NCBI GenBank assembly: GCA_009599575.1
Contig: VWND01000029.1
Coordinates: 186,001 to 250,000, forward strand
Source of the DNA: Blumeriella jaapii
Lineage: Eukaryota > Ascomycota > Leotiomycetes > Helotiales > Drepanopezizaceae
Direction of reading: 5' to 3'
Length of the DNA stretch: 64,000 bases
Part shown: positions 11,047 through 23,400 of the stretch, piece after piece
Layout: each line of letters opens with the position of its first letter
How positions within the stretch are numbered: the first letter of the stretch is position 1
Made by a program: the position numbers and the translations under genes
The notes under the pieces: generated by a model
Databases searched by the model: none
Seen by the model: the letters and a program-made list of their open reading frames with translations, nothing else
Told to the model about the DNA's origin: nothing

Positions 11047-13038
11047 CTAGACGCTCGCCCTCTCCACTTCCGCGCCCTCGATCTTCTCCAGATGCGTCGT
11101 CTCGATCGTCTTCGACTCGGCCAGGCCCATTTCGGCGGCGAACGTCGAGGTTGGGACCCAGCGGGCCGAGGTGCGCGGCGTCGTCTCCTCCAGCATGCGG
11201 TCGACCTGCTCGAGCGTCAAGCCCTTGGTCTCGGGGATCAACAGGTAGGCGTAGACGACGCAGAGCATGCACAGCGAGCCCCAGAGGAAGAAGATCTTGG
11301 AGCCGAGGTCGACGCCGCCTTGTTCGGTGGAGGTCAGGTAGGGTGATGATGGCGATGATCTGTCGCGGCACGTCAGTCTTTGTTTACTCTGGTCTCTCGC
11401 CTTGGGGGGTTGAGGCTTGGGGGGTTGAGGCTTGGGGGCTTGGGCGCTTTGGAGGAGGGAGAAGACGTACGCAGTTCCAGAGCCAGTTGGAAGCAGTAGA
11501 GAGACCGACACCGCGCGAGCGGATGGGCAGCGGGAAGATCTCGCCGATGACGACCCAGGCGCCGGGGCCCCAGGTCGTGGCAAAGAAGAAGATGTAGATG
11601 CAGATGAAGGAGATCTGAGAGGACACGGCGGCCGTGGTCGAAGTGCTAACGCCCACAATGGCAACGATGTACTGGCAGATGACCATGCCGAGGGCGCCCC
11701 AGATCATGATGGTGCGGCGACCGAAGCGCTCGATGGTCCAGAAGGCGAGGGGCGTCGAGCACACGTTGACGAGAGTCGTGATGAGGGAAATCAGGAAGGG
11801 GTTTTTGATCGTGCCGAGGGCCATGAAGAAGGTGGTGCCGTAGTAGAAGATGAAGTTGACGCCGGTCCACTGCTGCATCATCTGGATGGAGGTGCCGAGG
11901 ATGGTACGGCGCAGGTTGGAGGCCGGGTTCGAGAGCGAGCCCTTGAAGCAGTTGGCCCAGGAGGAGAAGTAGCCGTTTTGCGGGATCACAGACATCTCGT
12001 ACTCGTGGTTGGCAACGATCTCCGTCAGCTCGGCCAGGACGAGCTCGGAGCCAACGGGCTGGTCGCGGAGCCGACAGAGAACTCGCGTGGCGTCGTCGAG
12101 TCTGCCTTTCTTGACGAACCAGCGAGGAGACTCGGGGAGCCAGAAGAGACCGGCGGCGAGAAGGAGGGCGAAGAGGAGTTGGAGACCGATGGGAATGCGG
12201 TATGAACCGCTGTCGGTGCGATTCTGGGTCCCATAGTTGACACACGAGGCCAGCAGCATTCCGAGGGTGACGGAGAATTGGTATCCTGTCAGACTTAGCG
12301 AGCGAAGAGAGAACAGTAAGAGACTGGAAGATGGGCTTACCAGAAACAACCGCTCCACGGATGGCCTTGGGCGCGATCTCAGACATGTACAAGATGATGA
12401 TGGCAGAAACAAATCCAACGCCAAAACCAGCAACCTGTCAAGATAAGTCAGCTCGATTCGTCTAAGGGTGTGGAGGGAGCTTGGAACGATTTCGGGGACT
12501 TTGTACGAGTATTTTTGTGTATTTACACATAGACATATGTACATTTGAATCAACGAGGCTAGGGCGCTTGACACTGCATCAAAAATAAACAGACAAGCGA
12601 GACACTTACGAGACGTCCAGCCACCAAAAGTCCAAGCGACGTAGTGGCGGTCTGCATCACGCATCCAATGCCATAAATAAAGCAGCCGAGAATAACAGTA
12701 AGACGACGTCCAATCCAGTCGGCAAAGTCGCCCGCGATGATGGCGCCGAAGAAAGTCCCAGCCGAGAGAATCGACACAATCAGAGTCTTGTGGCCAGTCG
12801 GGACCACGAAGTCATCGAGTTCAGCCTGCGAGGCATTAGGGCCGGGGATCGGCTTGCCGGTCAGCATGTTGATAAAGAAGTCCATGGCGAGGACTCCGCT
12901 GATATATCCGGAATCATAGCCAAAAAGCATGCCACCGAAGGCGCCCATGGTACACATCAGGTAGGCTTTCCAGGTGATCGGGGCCTCGACCCGATCAACG
13001 TCGGTCGTGCCAGCGGGAGGGACTGCTCCACCTGGCAT
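11047..13038 (-). CDS. MFS sugar porter (hexose transporter-like), with one apparent frameshift
   Basis: Sugar:H+ symporter family, twelve helices, plasma membrane. Exons are 12610-13038, 12341-12434, 11471-12285 and 11047-11359. Marks: FGGMLFGYDSGYISGVLAM in helix 1, GDFADWIGRRLTVILG, LYMSEIAPKAIRGAVVSG, GLFWLPESPRWFVKKGR, QQWTGVNFIFYYGTTFF and LLIPETKGLTLEQVDRM near the end. These are the diagnostic PESPR and PETKG sites and the QQxxGxNxxxYY motif. In the last exon IIAIIT is read in one frame and PYLTSTEQGG in another; the sequence caccctacc at about 11338-11346 appears to lack two C residues. The rest of the gene is intact, so this may be an assembly error in a C run. The close match to high-affinity glucose transporters is an inference; substrate is not proven. 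Confidence 0.9.
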
Positions 13039-14993
13039 TGTTGCTGTTGGTGGTGGTGGTGGTGGTGGTGGTGGTGGTGATAGTTGGCGAGGTGGGTGAG
13101 AATGAGAGAGTGTCGACCTGGACAATACATGGGTAAACACACATCAGACCAGAGCGGGGTAGCCGTTCTTATTTATGCCAGAGTCCACGATGTCTTGCGC
13201 TCCTTATTACCCTACTCGTGAGAGCTACGCGATTCACAGTTGTAGGTGATTCGGCCCGTTTCTTCTGCCATATCCCTTCACTCCTCGGCCCCATGCTCTT
13301 CCTGGCCGACCACGCGACGCGGGCCTACTCCAAAAGGAAATCCAGCTGTTTTTGCCGGCTCGCTCAGAGGTCTGGCCGGCCTCTGCGTGTCGCGTTGCAT
13401 GGTTCAGGCTAGAAAATTAAGCGAGCGTCAGAAGTAAATATGGCCGGGTTCACGTTGGCACTGGAGATAATACCGGGGAATGCTGGGGCACGACACAGGT
13501 CACGCTCTCGTCTCTTTGATGCTCCCGTCTGTTCTCGCTCAGTACATTCTTAGACTCTGTTTCGTTCTTCTCGTCGCCGTTTCAAGTTCCCAGGGCGCCA
13601 CACTGGAAGTTGGGGTTGAGCTGCACCTGCTCGATCGATTGTATGCCGTAGATGGAAAAAACTGGAGAGAGTGGGGAAAGCGAGACAGCGTGACTGAATC
13701 CGGAGTCTGTCCCGAAGGCATTCTCGAGTCATGCGTGGGAGATGTTTCGCGTGCTTTGCGGTCAGTTTTGAGGCCCTGACTCGCTTACTGGCCACGGACA
13801 ACGGCCTTCGTACCTGTTCAGAACTCAAAGTCGCAGCCTGCATCATCTTTTCGGATCGAACAGAGAAATCTGTTGGGGACATGCCTAACGGCTTTGCTGT
13901 AACTCGATAAATGAAAAGGTTGCTTCGACGTGCGACCTGATCGTGTAAGGCCTCTGATGGTGATAAACCAAAGTGGATCGGGGAGATCTCTTCTTTTTTG
14001 CACCGCTCAAGCGCCCAAGAATCGTGGGGTCTGGAGTCCCCAGATTGGGCGTGAAGCTTACTGTAGGAGGAGTCTTGTTTGCGTGGCGATGCATGCATGG
14101 GTAGGGTTTGCAAATCCGACTCTCAACAATCTGACTCTCAAGATGGGGAAATAAGACCGAGCCCGCGACGGTGAGAATGCCACGCAGAAGCGCAAGAGGA
14201 TGTGTACAAGCAACATCGAAAGGGACATGCCTTGCATCAGCCTACGTACGCTACACTACTGTATCACAGGAGATTCTATATTTAACCACGCTGGTTGATT
14301 TGCGCCCGACTAGTGTAGAGTCTTCGATTGTTGGGGCTGAGAAGTTGTCCATGTTCGAGGTCCTTCCTTTTCGTTAATACCCTCGAAATCCTCCCTCGGT
14401 TTTTCTAGATATTCCGACTCCATAGTTTGGCGGTTATGCAAGAATTCCCAAGATGCTTTGTGCCCATGTAAATGGTAGCTTGCTAAAGCTAAAGCGAACT
14501 TCGAAGGTCGTAGTGTACCACATAGCATATGATTGATTATCTTAAGCTTGCTTGCTCGACCAAGATGGAGTGAGACACAGCCAGATTGATACAGAGATAA
14601 CGCCTCGATGGAGCTGATCGAGGAGAGATTTTGGTTTTGGTCCAACTGTCCATCCGTAAGGGAGGTCGATACATCTGTAGTCGTAGTGAAGATGCCAAAG
14701 CGACCCATGTGAGAAAAATATTCCGCCGCCGGTGTCTGTGTATTGCTTCTCGCAATCTTTATCTTGTGCTTTGTACACGAGTCTCGAGAATTGACATTCC
14801 AGAGGAAAGACATCCAAGCCATCCAAGGTCACATGACTTGGTGTTTCGCGTCCGACAACGACGCCGTCGATACCTTATGCGTCCCGACGTGCCCCTTTTC
14901 TCCTTTTCATCGCATCTTAAACCTCAGAATACGCTCGAATTCAATCTCGAGACCTTAGCAAACACGGCCACTATCACAAAAGCTATCCAGACC
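13039..14993. other. Divergent intergenic region, sugar porter / DUF2461 gene
   Basis: Nearly 2 kb upstream of both flanking genes. A GGT/ACC trinucleotide run (about 13049-13079) sits in the sugar-porter 5' leader. ORFs up to 187 codons on the minus strand (13550-14113) look random: no hydrophobic periodicity, no motif, and they overlap ORFs of similar length on the other strand. I see no gene. Confidence 0.5.
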
Positions 14994-16274
14994 ATGGCCG
15001 GTCGCAAGCGCAAAGCAAACAGCACCCCGCCTCCACAATCGCCCCCCTCTAGACGTCAGTCCGGACGCGCAAAAAAGGTTCAAGTCGTCTACGCCGAATC
15101 TGACGCTGAAGACGCATATTCATCCGATGACTTCAGCGACGACGCCAAATCCGAGTCTGAAGCCGAAGCCTCCGAGGCCGAGATGAAGGATTCGCCAGGC
15201 GAGGAAGATGGTGGCGAGGAAAGCGAAGTGAAGAGTGCGAAGCTGAAGGGAGTGATGGGCAAGGGCTGGAAGAGAACGCTGCTCGCGAACGGCGATATAC
15301 AAATGGAGAGAAAGCTACCGCGCGCCAAAGACGCCGGGGACACGCCGTATGCGGACGCGCGGCTGCACAGAAACACGCTGGACTTTTTGAGGGAGCTGAA
15401 GGGGCACAACGAGCGGCAGTGGTTGAAGTTCCACGATGCTGTGTTTCGGTGCGGCTTGTCTTCCACTGTTGCCCCCCTTTTCTTCTTCTCGGTTATCTTG
15501 CGCTCGGCTAACAACGTGTGCGAATGTAAACAGACAAGCGGAGAGGGACTTCCAGACCTTCGTGGCCGCGTTGTCGAGCGTCGTCTGCGAAAGGGACCCT
15601 ACAATCCCCGAGCTGCCTGTCAAGGACATCATCTACCGCATCCACCGCGACATGCGCTTCACCAACGACCCGACGCCGTACAAGGTCTACTTCTCCGTCG
15701 CCTGGTCGCGGTCGGGCCGCAAGGGGCCCTACGCGCAATACTACCTGCACGTGCAGCCTGGCGGCGAGAGCTTCATAGCAGGCGGCTACTTTGGGTGCGA
15801 CGCGGAGACGCTGGCGTGTCTGCGGGAGGACATCGATACCCAGCCGCATCAGTTCAAGAGCGTCTTGATGGGGGAGACGCTGAGGACGGTGTTCTTCCCG
15901 AAGGTCAAGGCGGAGGAGAGCAAGGTCGTCAAGGCGTTCTGCCAAATGAGCAAGAGGGGTGCGTTGAAGAAGAAGCCCAAGGTTCGTTGGTTGACTCCTC
16001 TCTTTCCGTGCTTGGCTACCTGCGCTAACGGATGTGTGGAGGGCTTCGACGTCGACCACAGCGATATCGAGCTGCTGAAGCTGCGGAGTTTCGTGCTGAT
16101 CAAGAAGCTGTCTGATTCCGATGTTGTAGGGAAAGACTCGCTGCAGGCTATTGGAGATGTCGTCGAGGCTCTTGAGCCATTCGTAAGTCAAAATCCGATC
16201 TGATCGCGCGACAACACTAATACCACGACCAGATTACTTACTTGAACGACACGGTGATGCCGGATAGGAGTTGA
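14994..16274 (+). CDS. DUF2461 (TIGR02453-type) protein
   Basis: Conserved protein of unknown biochemical role. Four exons (14994-15448, 15534-15981, 16042-16182, 16233-16274) join in frame to 361 aa. The N-terminal third is disordered and charged: a basic stretch (AGRKRKANST, RRQSGRAKKVQ) fits a nuclear localisation signal, followed by an Asp/Glu/Ser-rich run. The DUF2461 core begins LDFLRELKGHNERQWLKFHD and continues with RDFQTFVAAL, IYRIHRDMRFTNDPTPYK, AYYLHVQPGGESFIAGGY-like text (here AQYYLHVQPGGESFIAGGYF) and FDVDHSDIELLKLRSFVL. These are the family's typical blocks. Ends ITYLNDTVMPDRS. No catalytic residue is established for the family, so function is left open. Confidence 0.92.
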
Positions 16275-16603
16275 ATGAAGACGTCAATTGATGATGCTCC
16301 TGCTGACTGTCTGTCCCCTTGTTTCGTGTTATCTGTTCTGCAGGTCTCACTGCCGACTGCCTGTGTTTTCGTCCCGGCGACAGATCATCTATGGCTTGGA
16401 GCTTTGAGTGGGCGGGCTTCTTCAATGAGAGAGTGGGATACTGCATTGATTACTTGTGTGAGTGGGTGGAGATGGAACATGCGCCGGCGCTGGAGGACGC
16501 TGGTTAGGGATGTGGGGATCTTGAATTTGAAGATCGGTACCGGATTGGCCCGCGGCGACGGTGGTGAATTAATTATGCGAATTGCATGGGGTGGGCGTAA
16601 TGG

Positions 16604-16800
16604 TGGATGATAATGATAATGATATTGCTTAACGTCTGGAGGGGACAGTGAAACTGTACAACCTCAAGCCTCCCGTAGAGCATTGGAAAGTGTTAAGCTG
16701 GGTATTTAAATATACAAAAAACCCTCGAGGAAGAAGTTCAGTAAAAGAAATTTGTGATAAGTGTACGCTATTTAAGCTCTTTTTTTTCGAGAGGTTTGAC
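16604..16800 (-). mobile_element. 5'-truncated LINE 3' end, copy A
   Basis: On the minus strand a short sequence ends in a simple-sequence tail (ATCATT-type repeats, about 16604-16624). The adjoining plus-strand text ttaacgtctggagggg, then agagcattggaaa and taagctggg, recurs at 28185-28375 and, more diverged, at 36420-36560 (3' end of the large LINE). Loss of everything but the 3' end is typical of aborted target-primed reverse transcription. No target duplication was found. The rest of 16275-18000 holds no gene. Confidence 0.6.
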
Positions 16801-18000
16801 ACTAGAACATAGATCAGCAGCTTAACCAGCCGCTGGAAACCATCTTACTCACTCATTGCAAAACACGAGTCGTGTCATTTGAAACCGAGTCTATTCACAC
16901 CAACGCCCGTGTTGTCGAAGAACCCCTGTTCCGCTCGCTTGAGGAGTCATTCGCTAGGCGAGATCGACTTGGAGGTTGACATTCGAGATCAAGACTTTAT
17001 CACCCAATCCTATTCTGGATTTGCGTCACAAGGACTGTCACAGAGAAGAAAATTGACGGTTCGGCAGCATTATCTGTTGATTCAAAAGTATCACTGGGAA
17101 TAAGTACACGTGGGAGTATGTGCAGCCCGTGAAGTGATGGCTGCACTCAAAGCAACTGGAGCAGTTGAGTGAAATGGCACAGTGCAGCTCGCACCATGTC
17201 AAAAGCCTAATGGAGCAATTCCCTCACCGCGATAGGAAGCTCGAAGCAACTTTTACTTATCATTCGTCATAAATTCATCAACGACAGCAACAGAAGCGTA
17301 TGCAAGCGCGTAGTCAAGCTGTAATCGCTGCCGAAGGGCGTTTCGTTAAATTTTAAATGTATTTGATACTAAATCATGTACAAAGTCGGATACCCCCTGT
17401 GTTGACTTGGTGCAAAAAGTAACCGATGTACACTCATTTTAGTGGCTGTTGCGAAAAAGCTTCAGAAAGCTTCACTTCCCAAGGTAGAAGGTCGGGAACG
17501 AGCGCTACTCTGTACATCAAACCCCGCCGATGGCTCACCGTCGGGAGGTGGATGCCATTGTTCCGATGTTTCCGGTCAATGTCTCAAGCCGGACTGGACA
17601 TCGACCGAATAGCCGGTTGATAGACTGTTTCCCTGACACGATCAAGTTTACTTGAGATGGGAATCTCGTTCTTCCCAGTGCAACTCGCAATGCACGAAAC
17701 TGCCAGAAGCTTGCCAAGGCACCCGAACTTAACGTTATACCCCCATGTAAGTGATTAGAAGTAATTGACGCAGCTCCGGAGCCCCCAAACTTAAGGATTC
17801 GCTCTGGCATTTTCGTACCTCTTTTCGTGTGTTGCCACTCTCGTCGTTTCCCGTGAAGGATACATCTCACGATAAATTTGGGTCTGCCGGCCGTCACTGA
17901 ACGGAATAACTAATAAGAACCTACGAGGCTGTCTTACAGACAACTTTAACAGATCACGCTCGTAGAGCTGTTCGAGACTTATCGTAGACCAATTTGGATT

Positions 18001-18340
18001 TTGCAGTGGGCAACATACCACCGCGAACAGGATTTTCTCCACGCAGATGCGTTTATCCTCGAACGATGGCTCCCGACCTCGCATCCTTTCTATGATCCCA
18101 AGTTCGGCGATGACAACAAATCGGCGATGCAACCATTCTCTCCCGGACCCAGAAATTGCATCGGGAAGAACCTGCCATACTCTGAGATGAAAATGCTTAC
18201 AGCGAGACTGGCTCTCAGCTTCGAGTTGGTGCCTTTACCAGAGATGCGAGATGGATTGAAGGGCAGAAGGTGTTCGTCGTGTTGCAGAAGCCACAATTGT
18301 TGATATACCTTCGTTTGAGAGAGGACACGCCAGCCAATGC
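18001..18340 (+). pseudogene. Cytochrome P450 C-terminal remnant
   Basis: A single exon-like piece begins after a good acceptor (ttttgcag) with WATYHREQDFLHADAFILERWL, then the heme-binding loop PFSPGPRNCIGKNLPYSEMK, in which the Cys ligand and the F-x-x-G-x-R-x-C-x-G pattern are intact. After LSFELVPLPE the frame breaks, and the expected tail (RDARWIEGQKVFVVLQKP) continues in another frame. Nothing upstream in 17.3-18.0 kb resembles the I-helix or the ExxR segment. So only the last roughly 110 of about 500 residues remain, with a frameshift: a dead fragment. Confidence 0.8.
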
Positions 18341-18866
18341 CTTGACCGCTTGAGCAACAAGAAAGGTGGTGGCATCGTTTGATACACAATTAGATAAATA
18401 GTCGGAAGTCGAAGTAGAAAATTAAGCGAGGCCGGTGTTTACTTGCTTCCACCTTCGTTTGACCAGTTACCTAACCCGCACTTTTGTACTTCTGCTTATG
18501 AGAACTGCCACTGATGTACGGCGCTGGATCTAGAACCGTGTTTCATTTTGGTGCGTCGCTTCGCCCTAAGAGGAGCCGTTGACGCCAGTGCAACGTGGCG
18601 CGTAGAAAGCGCTGATTAGGTTGCATTCCAAAACACCCAAAAACAAATTTCTTGATCCGGCAAAGTCATGACGTCGAAAGAGTTAACTGGTGAGATAATG
18701 CTCGACCAGTTATTGATGAGGTATAAATCAGCAGATGGTCTCCCTGTTGAATTGGTCGACCGTACATTGGAAGACGTTTACATACAAACAAGTCTAAAAA
18801 TCGAAACTCTCAAACTTCCAAGCTTACTCTTGATTGTTCATCTCCTTAACCTCACCAAGTTTCACA

Positions 18867-19951
18867 ATGCCTCTCCCAGAAGATCCGAAAGTGGTGAAGC
18901 TCGCCGATGAGCTGGTCACCACCATGCGACAAACCTTCAAGACCCCGGAGAACTACAGACCAGGTAAAAACAACATCCTCTGCATTTATGACTTCCCCAG
19001 ACTTACAACAACGCAGTCCACGCCAAAGGACAGCTCGTCAAAGGCACTTTCACACCCACCAAAGATGCTTCCAAGCTCTCGAAAGCGCCCATCTTCAGCA
19101 ACGCCTCCACGCCGCTCATCATGCGCTACAGCACCGACACCGGGCTCAAGAACCTCCCCGACAACGGGGAGAACGGCTCACGCGGCTTCGCGATCCGCTT
19201 CGTCCTGTCGGACGACGGCCACCAGCACTACGACATCATCACCAACAACGCCTACGGCTTCGTCGTGAGCACAGGCGAGGGCTTCCTGGACCAGTTCCGC
19301 GCGATGAGGGACGGCACGATGGACGACTTTCTGGCGAAGTACCCGCACGCCAAATACTTCATGGAGAACCAGGCGCCCGCCCACGCGTACTCCTTTGCAA
19401 CCGAGCAGTGAGTCTGTCCTGCTCTCCGGGCCCTCGTCCCATCCCACGTACTGAGAGAAGAGAATGGTAGATGGCACGCCGTGCACGCCTTCAAATTCAC
19501 CAACGACGCCGGCCGAGAGACCTTCTTCCGGTGGCGCCTCGTCCCCTGGCAAGGCGTCATGAAGCACAGCAAGGCCGATGCGGCCAAGCAGTCGGCCAAC
19601 TTCCAGTTCGACGACCTCGCGCAGCGTCTCGCGCGCCACAAGCCCATCAAGTACCGGCTGCTGGCGCAGCTCGCTGAGGACGGGGACCCGACGCACGACT
19701 CGACGCGGGTGTGGCCCGAGACGAACGAGTTTGTGGAGATGGGCGAGATCGCGGTTGAGCGTCTCTGGGCGATGGACGAGGGCGACGGGCAGGAGCAGAA
19801 GAAGATCATCTATGACCCTATCCCGAGGTATATGGAGGGCGTGGATGTGAGCGATGACCCGTTGTTGGAGGTGAGGACGGCCGTTTATTTGATCAGTGGC
19901 AGGATCCGGAGAGAGCACCTGGGTGAAGAGGTTGAACAGGCTGTCAAATAG
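18867..19951 (+). CDS. Minimal catalase / catalase-related peroxidase
   Basis: Small heme protein of the catalase superfamily (SrpA-type). Exons 18867-18963, 19017-19407 and 19471-19951 join in frame to 322 aa, far shorter than true catalases (about 500 aa or more), as expected for this group. The distal His lies in VHAKGQLVKGTF across the first splice junction. Other family blocks are TPLIMRYST, SRGFAIRF, YDIITNNAYGFVV and RWRLVPWQG. Near the C-terminus RTAVYLISGRIRR has the RxxxY spacing expected of the proximal heme-binding Tyr. There is no signal peptide or SKL-type tail (it ends EEVEQAVK), so a cytosolic location is inferred. Likely role is organic peroxide or H2O2 removal. Confidence 0.9.
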
Positions 19952-20405
19952 GGATGCTTATACAGTGTGATGCTGTACAGTGTGAAGGTGTATGTGGACT
20001 AGACACCGGGGTGTGACTTGAGCAAAATTCTATTCATATTCTCAATGCCCCTGATACTGATACTGATATCATATTGCCCTGGAAGACCGCTGGACTGGTG
20101 CAAAAGGCCAAGCCACCTTGTTCACGTCGCTGAAAAGGCGGCTATTATCAGCGATACGAACCAAACTTCTTTCTTTGCGACCTACTTGCACGATTTAAAT
20201 TGGAGCGCCAGAATCCCATTGAGTTGCAGAAAATCCGGCAATGACAAAGAAGGCAATTGTTGTTTTAGATTATTATGAGTTACGTATCCAGCTTTTTACC
20301 TCGCTTGGACTATTTACTTCTCCAAACCCTAATTCAACGCCTCGCTACGCGCGTATTTACTTCCGAAGAAATGGATTAATATTAAAACCTACCAACCGTA
20401 ACCCA
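19952..20405. other. Convergent intergenic region
   Basis: 454 bp between the 3' ends of the catalase-related and ABC transporter genes. No gene or repeat recognised. Confidence 0.5.
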
Positions 20406-23400
20406 TCACGGCACGATACTCTCCCCCTTATCCTGCGGCGCCTTCTTCCGCTCGCTGCCAACATTCTCCTTCTCAGGATCCTTCTTGAACAGAGCCAGAA
20501 TCGGCTTCAGCTTCTCACCCATGTTGCGCCCGCTGCCCTTGCGCACGCGGAAGAAGTAGTACAGCAGAACAGCAGCGAAGATGTTGAAGAAGATGAAGGC
20601 AAAGCCGATGCCGTAGTCGCGCCAGCGCGTGCTGTACGAGATGGACACCGAGGAGAGGAACTGGTCCGCGACGGTCGCGGTGCACTCGCAGTCGGAAAAG
20701 GCTTCCGGATTATAGACGGCGCCGCCAGAGAGGTTGGCGTAGGAGGAGAGGTATTCACCGCATGATGAGCCGGCCGGCGGCTGCATGATGGCCGTTTCGC
20801 TCGAGGAGCAGCGGACTGGGCGGCCTGAGAGACCGGTGGAGGCAACAGCTGAGACGAGGTCTGGCCAAGTGTTAGTTGGGACTCTTCCTTTTGTTTCTCT
20901 TGTGTGAAAAGATGGGGAGGGAGGCTTACAGGTCAGAGGCGAGACACGATACATGAAAATCCAGAAACCAGGCAGGGCGTTCGGCGGCTGAAAGACACCG
21001 TTGAAGGTCAGGCACATGGAGAACATGAGCGTGGCAATGTTGCCTGCCGTCTCTGAGTCGGGCAGCGCAGAAATCATCATGTGGGCAAAGGTAGAAGCGA
21101 ACACGAAGAACTGCACCAGGAGCAGCAGGATGAGGCCCTGGCGCTCGGCCGACGGGATACCGCCGCGGGTGTAGATGGGGTAGAAGTAGGAGGCCCAGAC
21201 CATGACGCCGAGCAGGATCTGGTAGGGGATCTCGACGATGATGTTGGCGATGAGGAAGGCCTTCCACGAGTAGGCCTTGGACGGCCGCTCGCGGACCTCG
21301 TACAGGTCGCGCTGCAGGATGAAGCGAGGCATGATCTGCTGGACGAGAGTCGTGAAGATGGTGGTGATCATGAAGATGGAGAAGATGGCGTTCTGGAGAC
21401 CCTGTTGACTGCGCTCGATGTGGAAGAAGGAGAAACCGATAAACAGTGCCGAAGCGACACCAAGCAGAAGCTTAGCGTAGACATATTCGGGTGTGCGCCA
21501 GTATTGCTGAAAGACACGGTATGTGACCTCAACCAACTGGCTCGTGAATGGCATGGCGAATTCCGAGTGCGAAGTGTTGTCGTCGCCTGAAGCATCCTTG
21601 CCCATCTCCTCTTTGATCGAAGCGAGCTCCTTCTGTATTTCTTGGGCTTCGTCGCTGCATTTCCAGACTTCATGCCAGTCCTTGGTGGACTTTCCAGTTG
21701 CGCCAGCTCCAACCATTGTCAACATGTACTCCGCTGGGTTGGCGTCTTCTCCGCACTTTTCAGCCCCGTGGGATTCAAAATAGTTGAGAAGAGTCTCCGA
21801 GTTGTGTCCAATGTCACCGAAGTAGACGGTACGGCCTCCTTTAGCCAAGAACAGGAGACGGTCGAACTCTTGAAAAAGGATAGCGCTAGGCTGATGGATA
21901 GTTGCTAAAACAGCTTGTCCATTATCCGCGAGCTTTCTCAAAAAAGCGACAATAGCCCAAGAAGATTGCGAGTCTAGACCAGAGGTAGGTTCGTCTAAGA
22001 AGAGCAAGAGCGCAGGCTTTGCCGCGAGCTCAACACCAATCGTTAGAAGTTTTCGCTGTTCAACGTTCAGTCCCTCTCCAGGAACACCGACGACGGCCTC
22101 AGCAAACTCCTGCATGTTCAACATCTTGATGACGTCCTCGACAAAATCGTACTTTTCCTGCTTGGACACAGTCTTGGGTTGTCGAAGCGTGGCTGAGAAG
22201 CGCAACGCTTCACGAACAGTCGAAGTTTCCAGATGCAAATCTTGTTGTTGAACGTAGCCTGTTTTTCGCTGGAAGGATTCGTCCAAAGGCTTGCCCGAGA
22301 CCAGCATGTCGCCAGTAACAACACCCATTGAGACACGTTGAGCGAGAACGTCGAGCAAAGTCGTCTTGCCTGCACCAGAGACACCCATGAGGGCGGTCAG
22401 AGTACCAGGCTTGACCCAGCCAGAGACATTATCGAGCAGACGACGAGGCTCCCCTTTGATCTTGATATCATAACAGACGTCTTTCCAAGTCACATCAGTC
22501 TGAGGAGCCAAGGCGCCGACCTTCTCGTCCTGCTGCTGTTCCTTTAGCTCGTCATCTTTGGCGGGACTTTTAGCACCCGCCGCAGGCATGGGAGCTTCCT
22601 CGTCTTGCTTCGCTGCCTTTTCGGCGGCTATGAGATTCTGTGGGACGTGGCCACGACGGAAGACCAAAACCTCGGCCTTGCTGTCTGTCGAAGAGTTGAG
22701 TTCGGTGGCCAAGAGGTAGACAAAGAGGAAGAAGATCATGAATGCAAACATGAAGCCAAGATTTCGCCAGATGTGAGAGTAGGAGTATTGGAACTGGGCA
22801 TCAAGGTAGTCGTCGCCCGAAACAGTAAGCTGTCCTGCGACTGCTCCGGCGATGGCGCAAACAAATTCGTTGCCGGTACTGGGGTATCCAGCTCCAGAAG
22901 GGACAATCTGAGAACATGCGAACCTCTGACCATGCAATTCATTGACGAATAGAGCTTCAAAAGCATACTGTGTCAGAGTCAGCAGTGCGTATGCTCGTAT
23001 TCAAGAAAATTGGATCATATCAAAGGACTGGGATTCTCTCCGTTTTGAGACTTGCTCTTAAATCATGTCCTAAAGCGAAGATCAAGGAGTTGAGAGAAAC
23101 GAACGGACTCTGTACGTACAGCAACGGGATTGATCCAAGAAATCCACTTGAACCACGGGTGCATAAGAGGCCTCGGAATGACGAAACCAGTATAGATGAC
23201 AATAGCCAGCGTAGTGACTCCCGCAATAGCAAGCGCTTGAGAGACGGTCTTGGTACTGGCAGCGATGGACCGGTAAATTTGAGACATCTGGGACTTGCAT
23301 TAGCAAAGATGGGTAGGAAGAGCGATTTTCGGACTCACTGTCAAGATGGCGACGAAGTTGAACAAGAAGAAGATGAAAAACTGGCTGGGTTCGCGCCTGA

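Noticed and set aside
13550..14113. 187-codon minus-strand ORF
   Set aside because: No domain, no intron context, overlaps comparable ORFs on the other strand; looks like chance in GC-balanced DNA.
20406..22937. Separate half-size ABC transporter
   Set aside because: It is the C-terminal half of one full-size PDR protein; introns link it to the N-terminal half starting at 25436.
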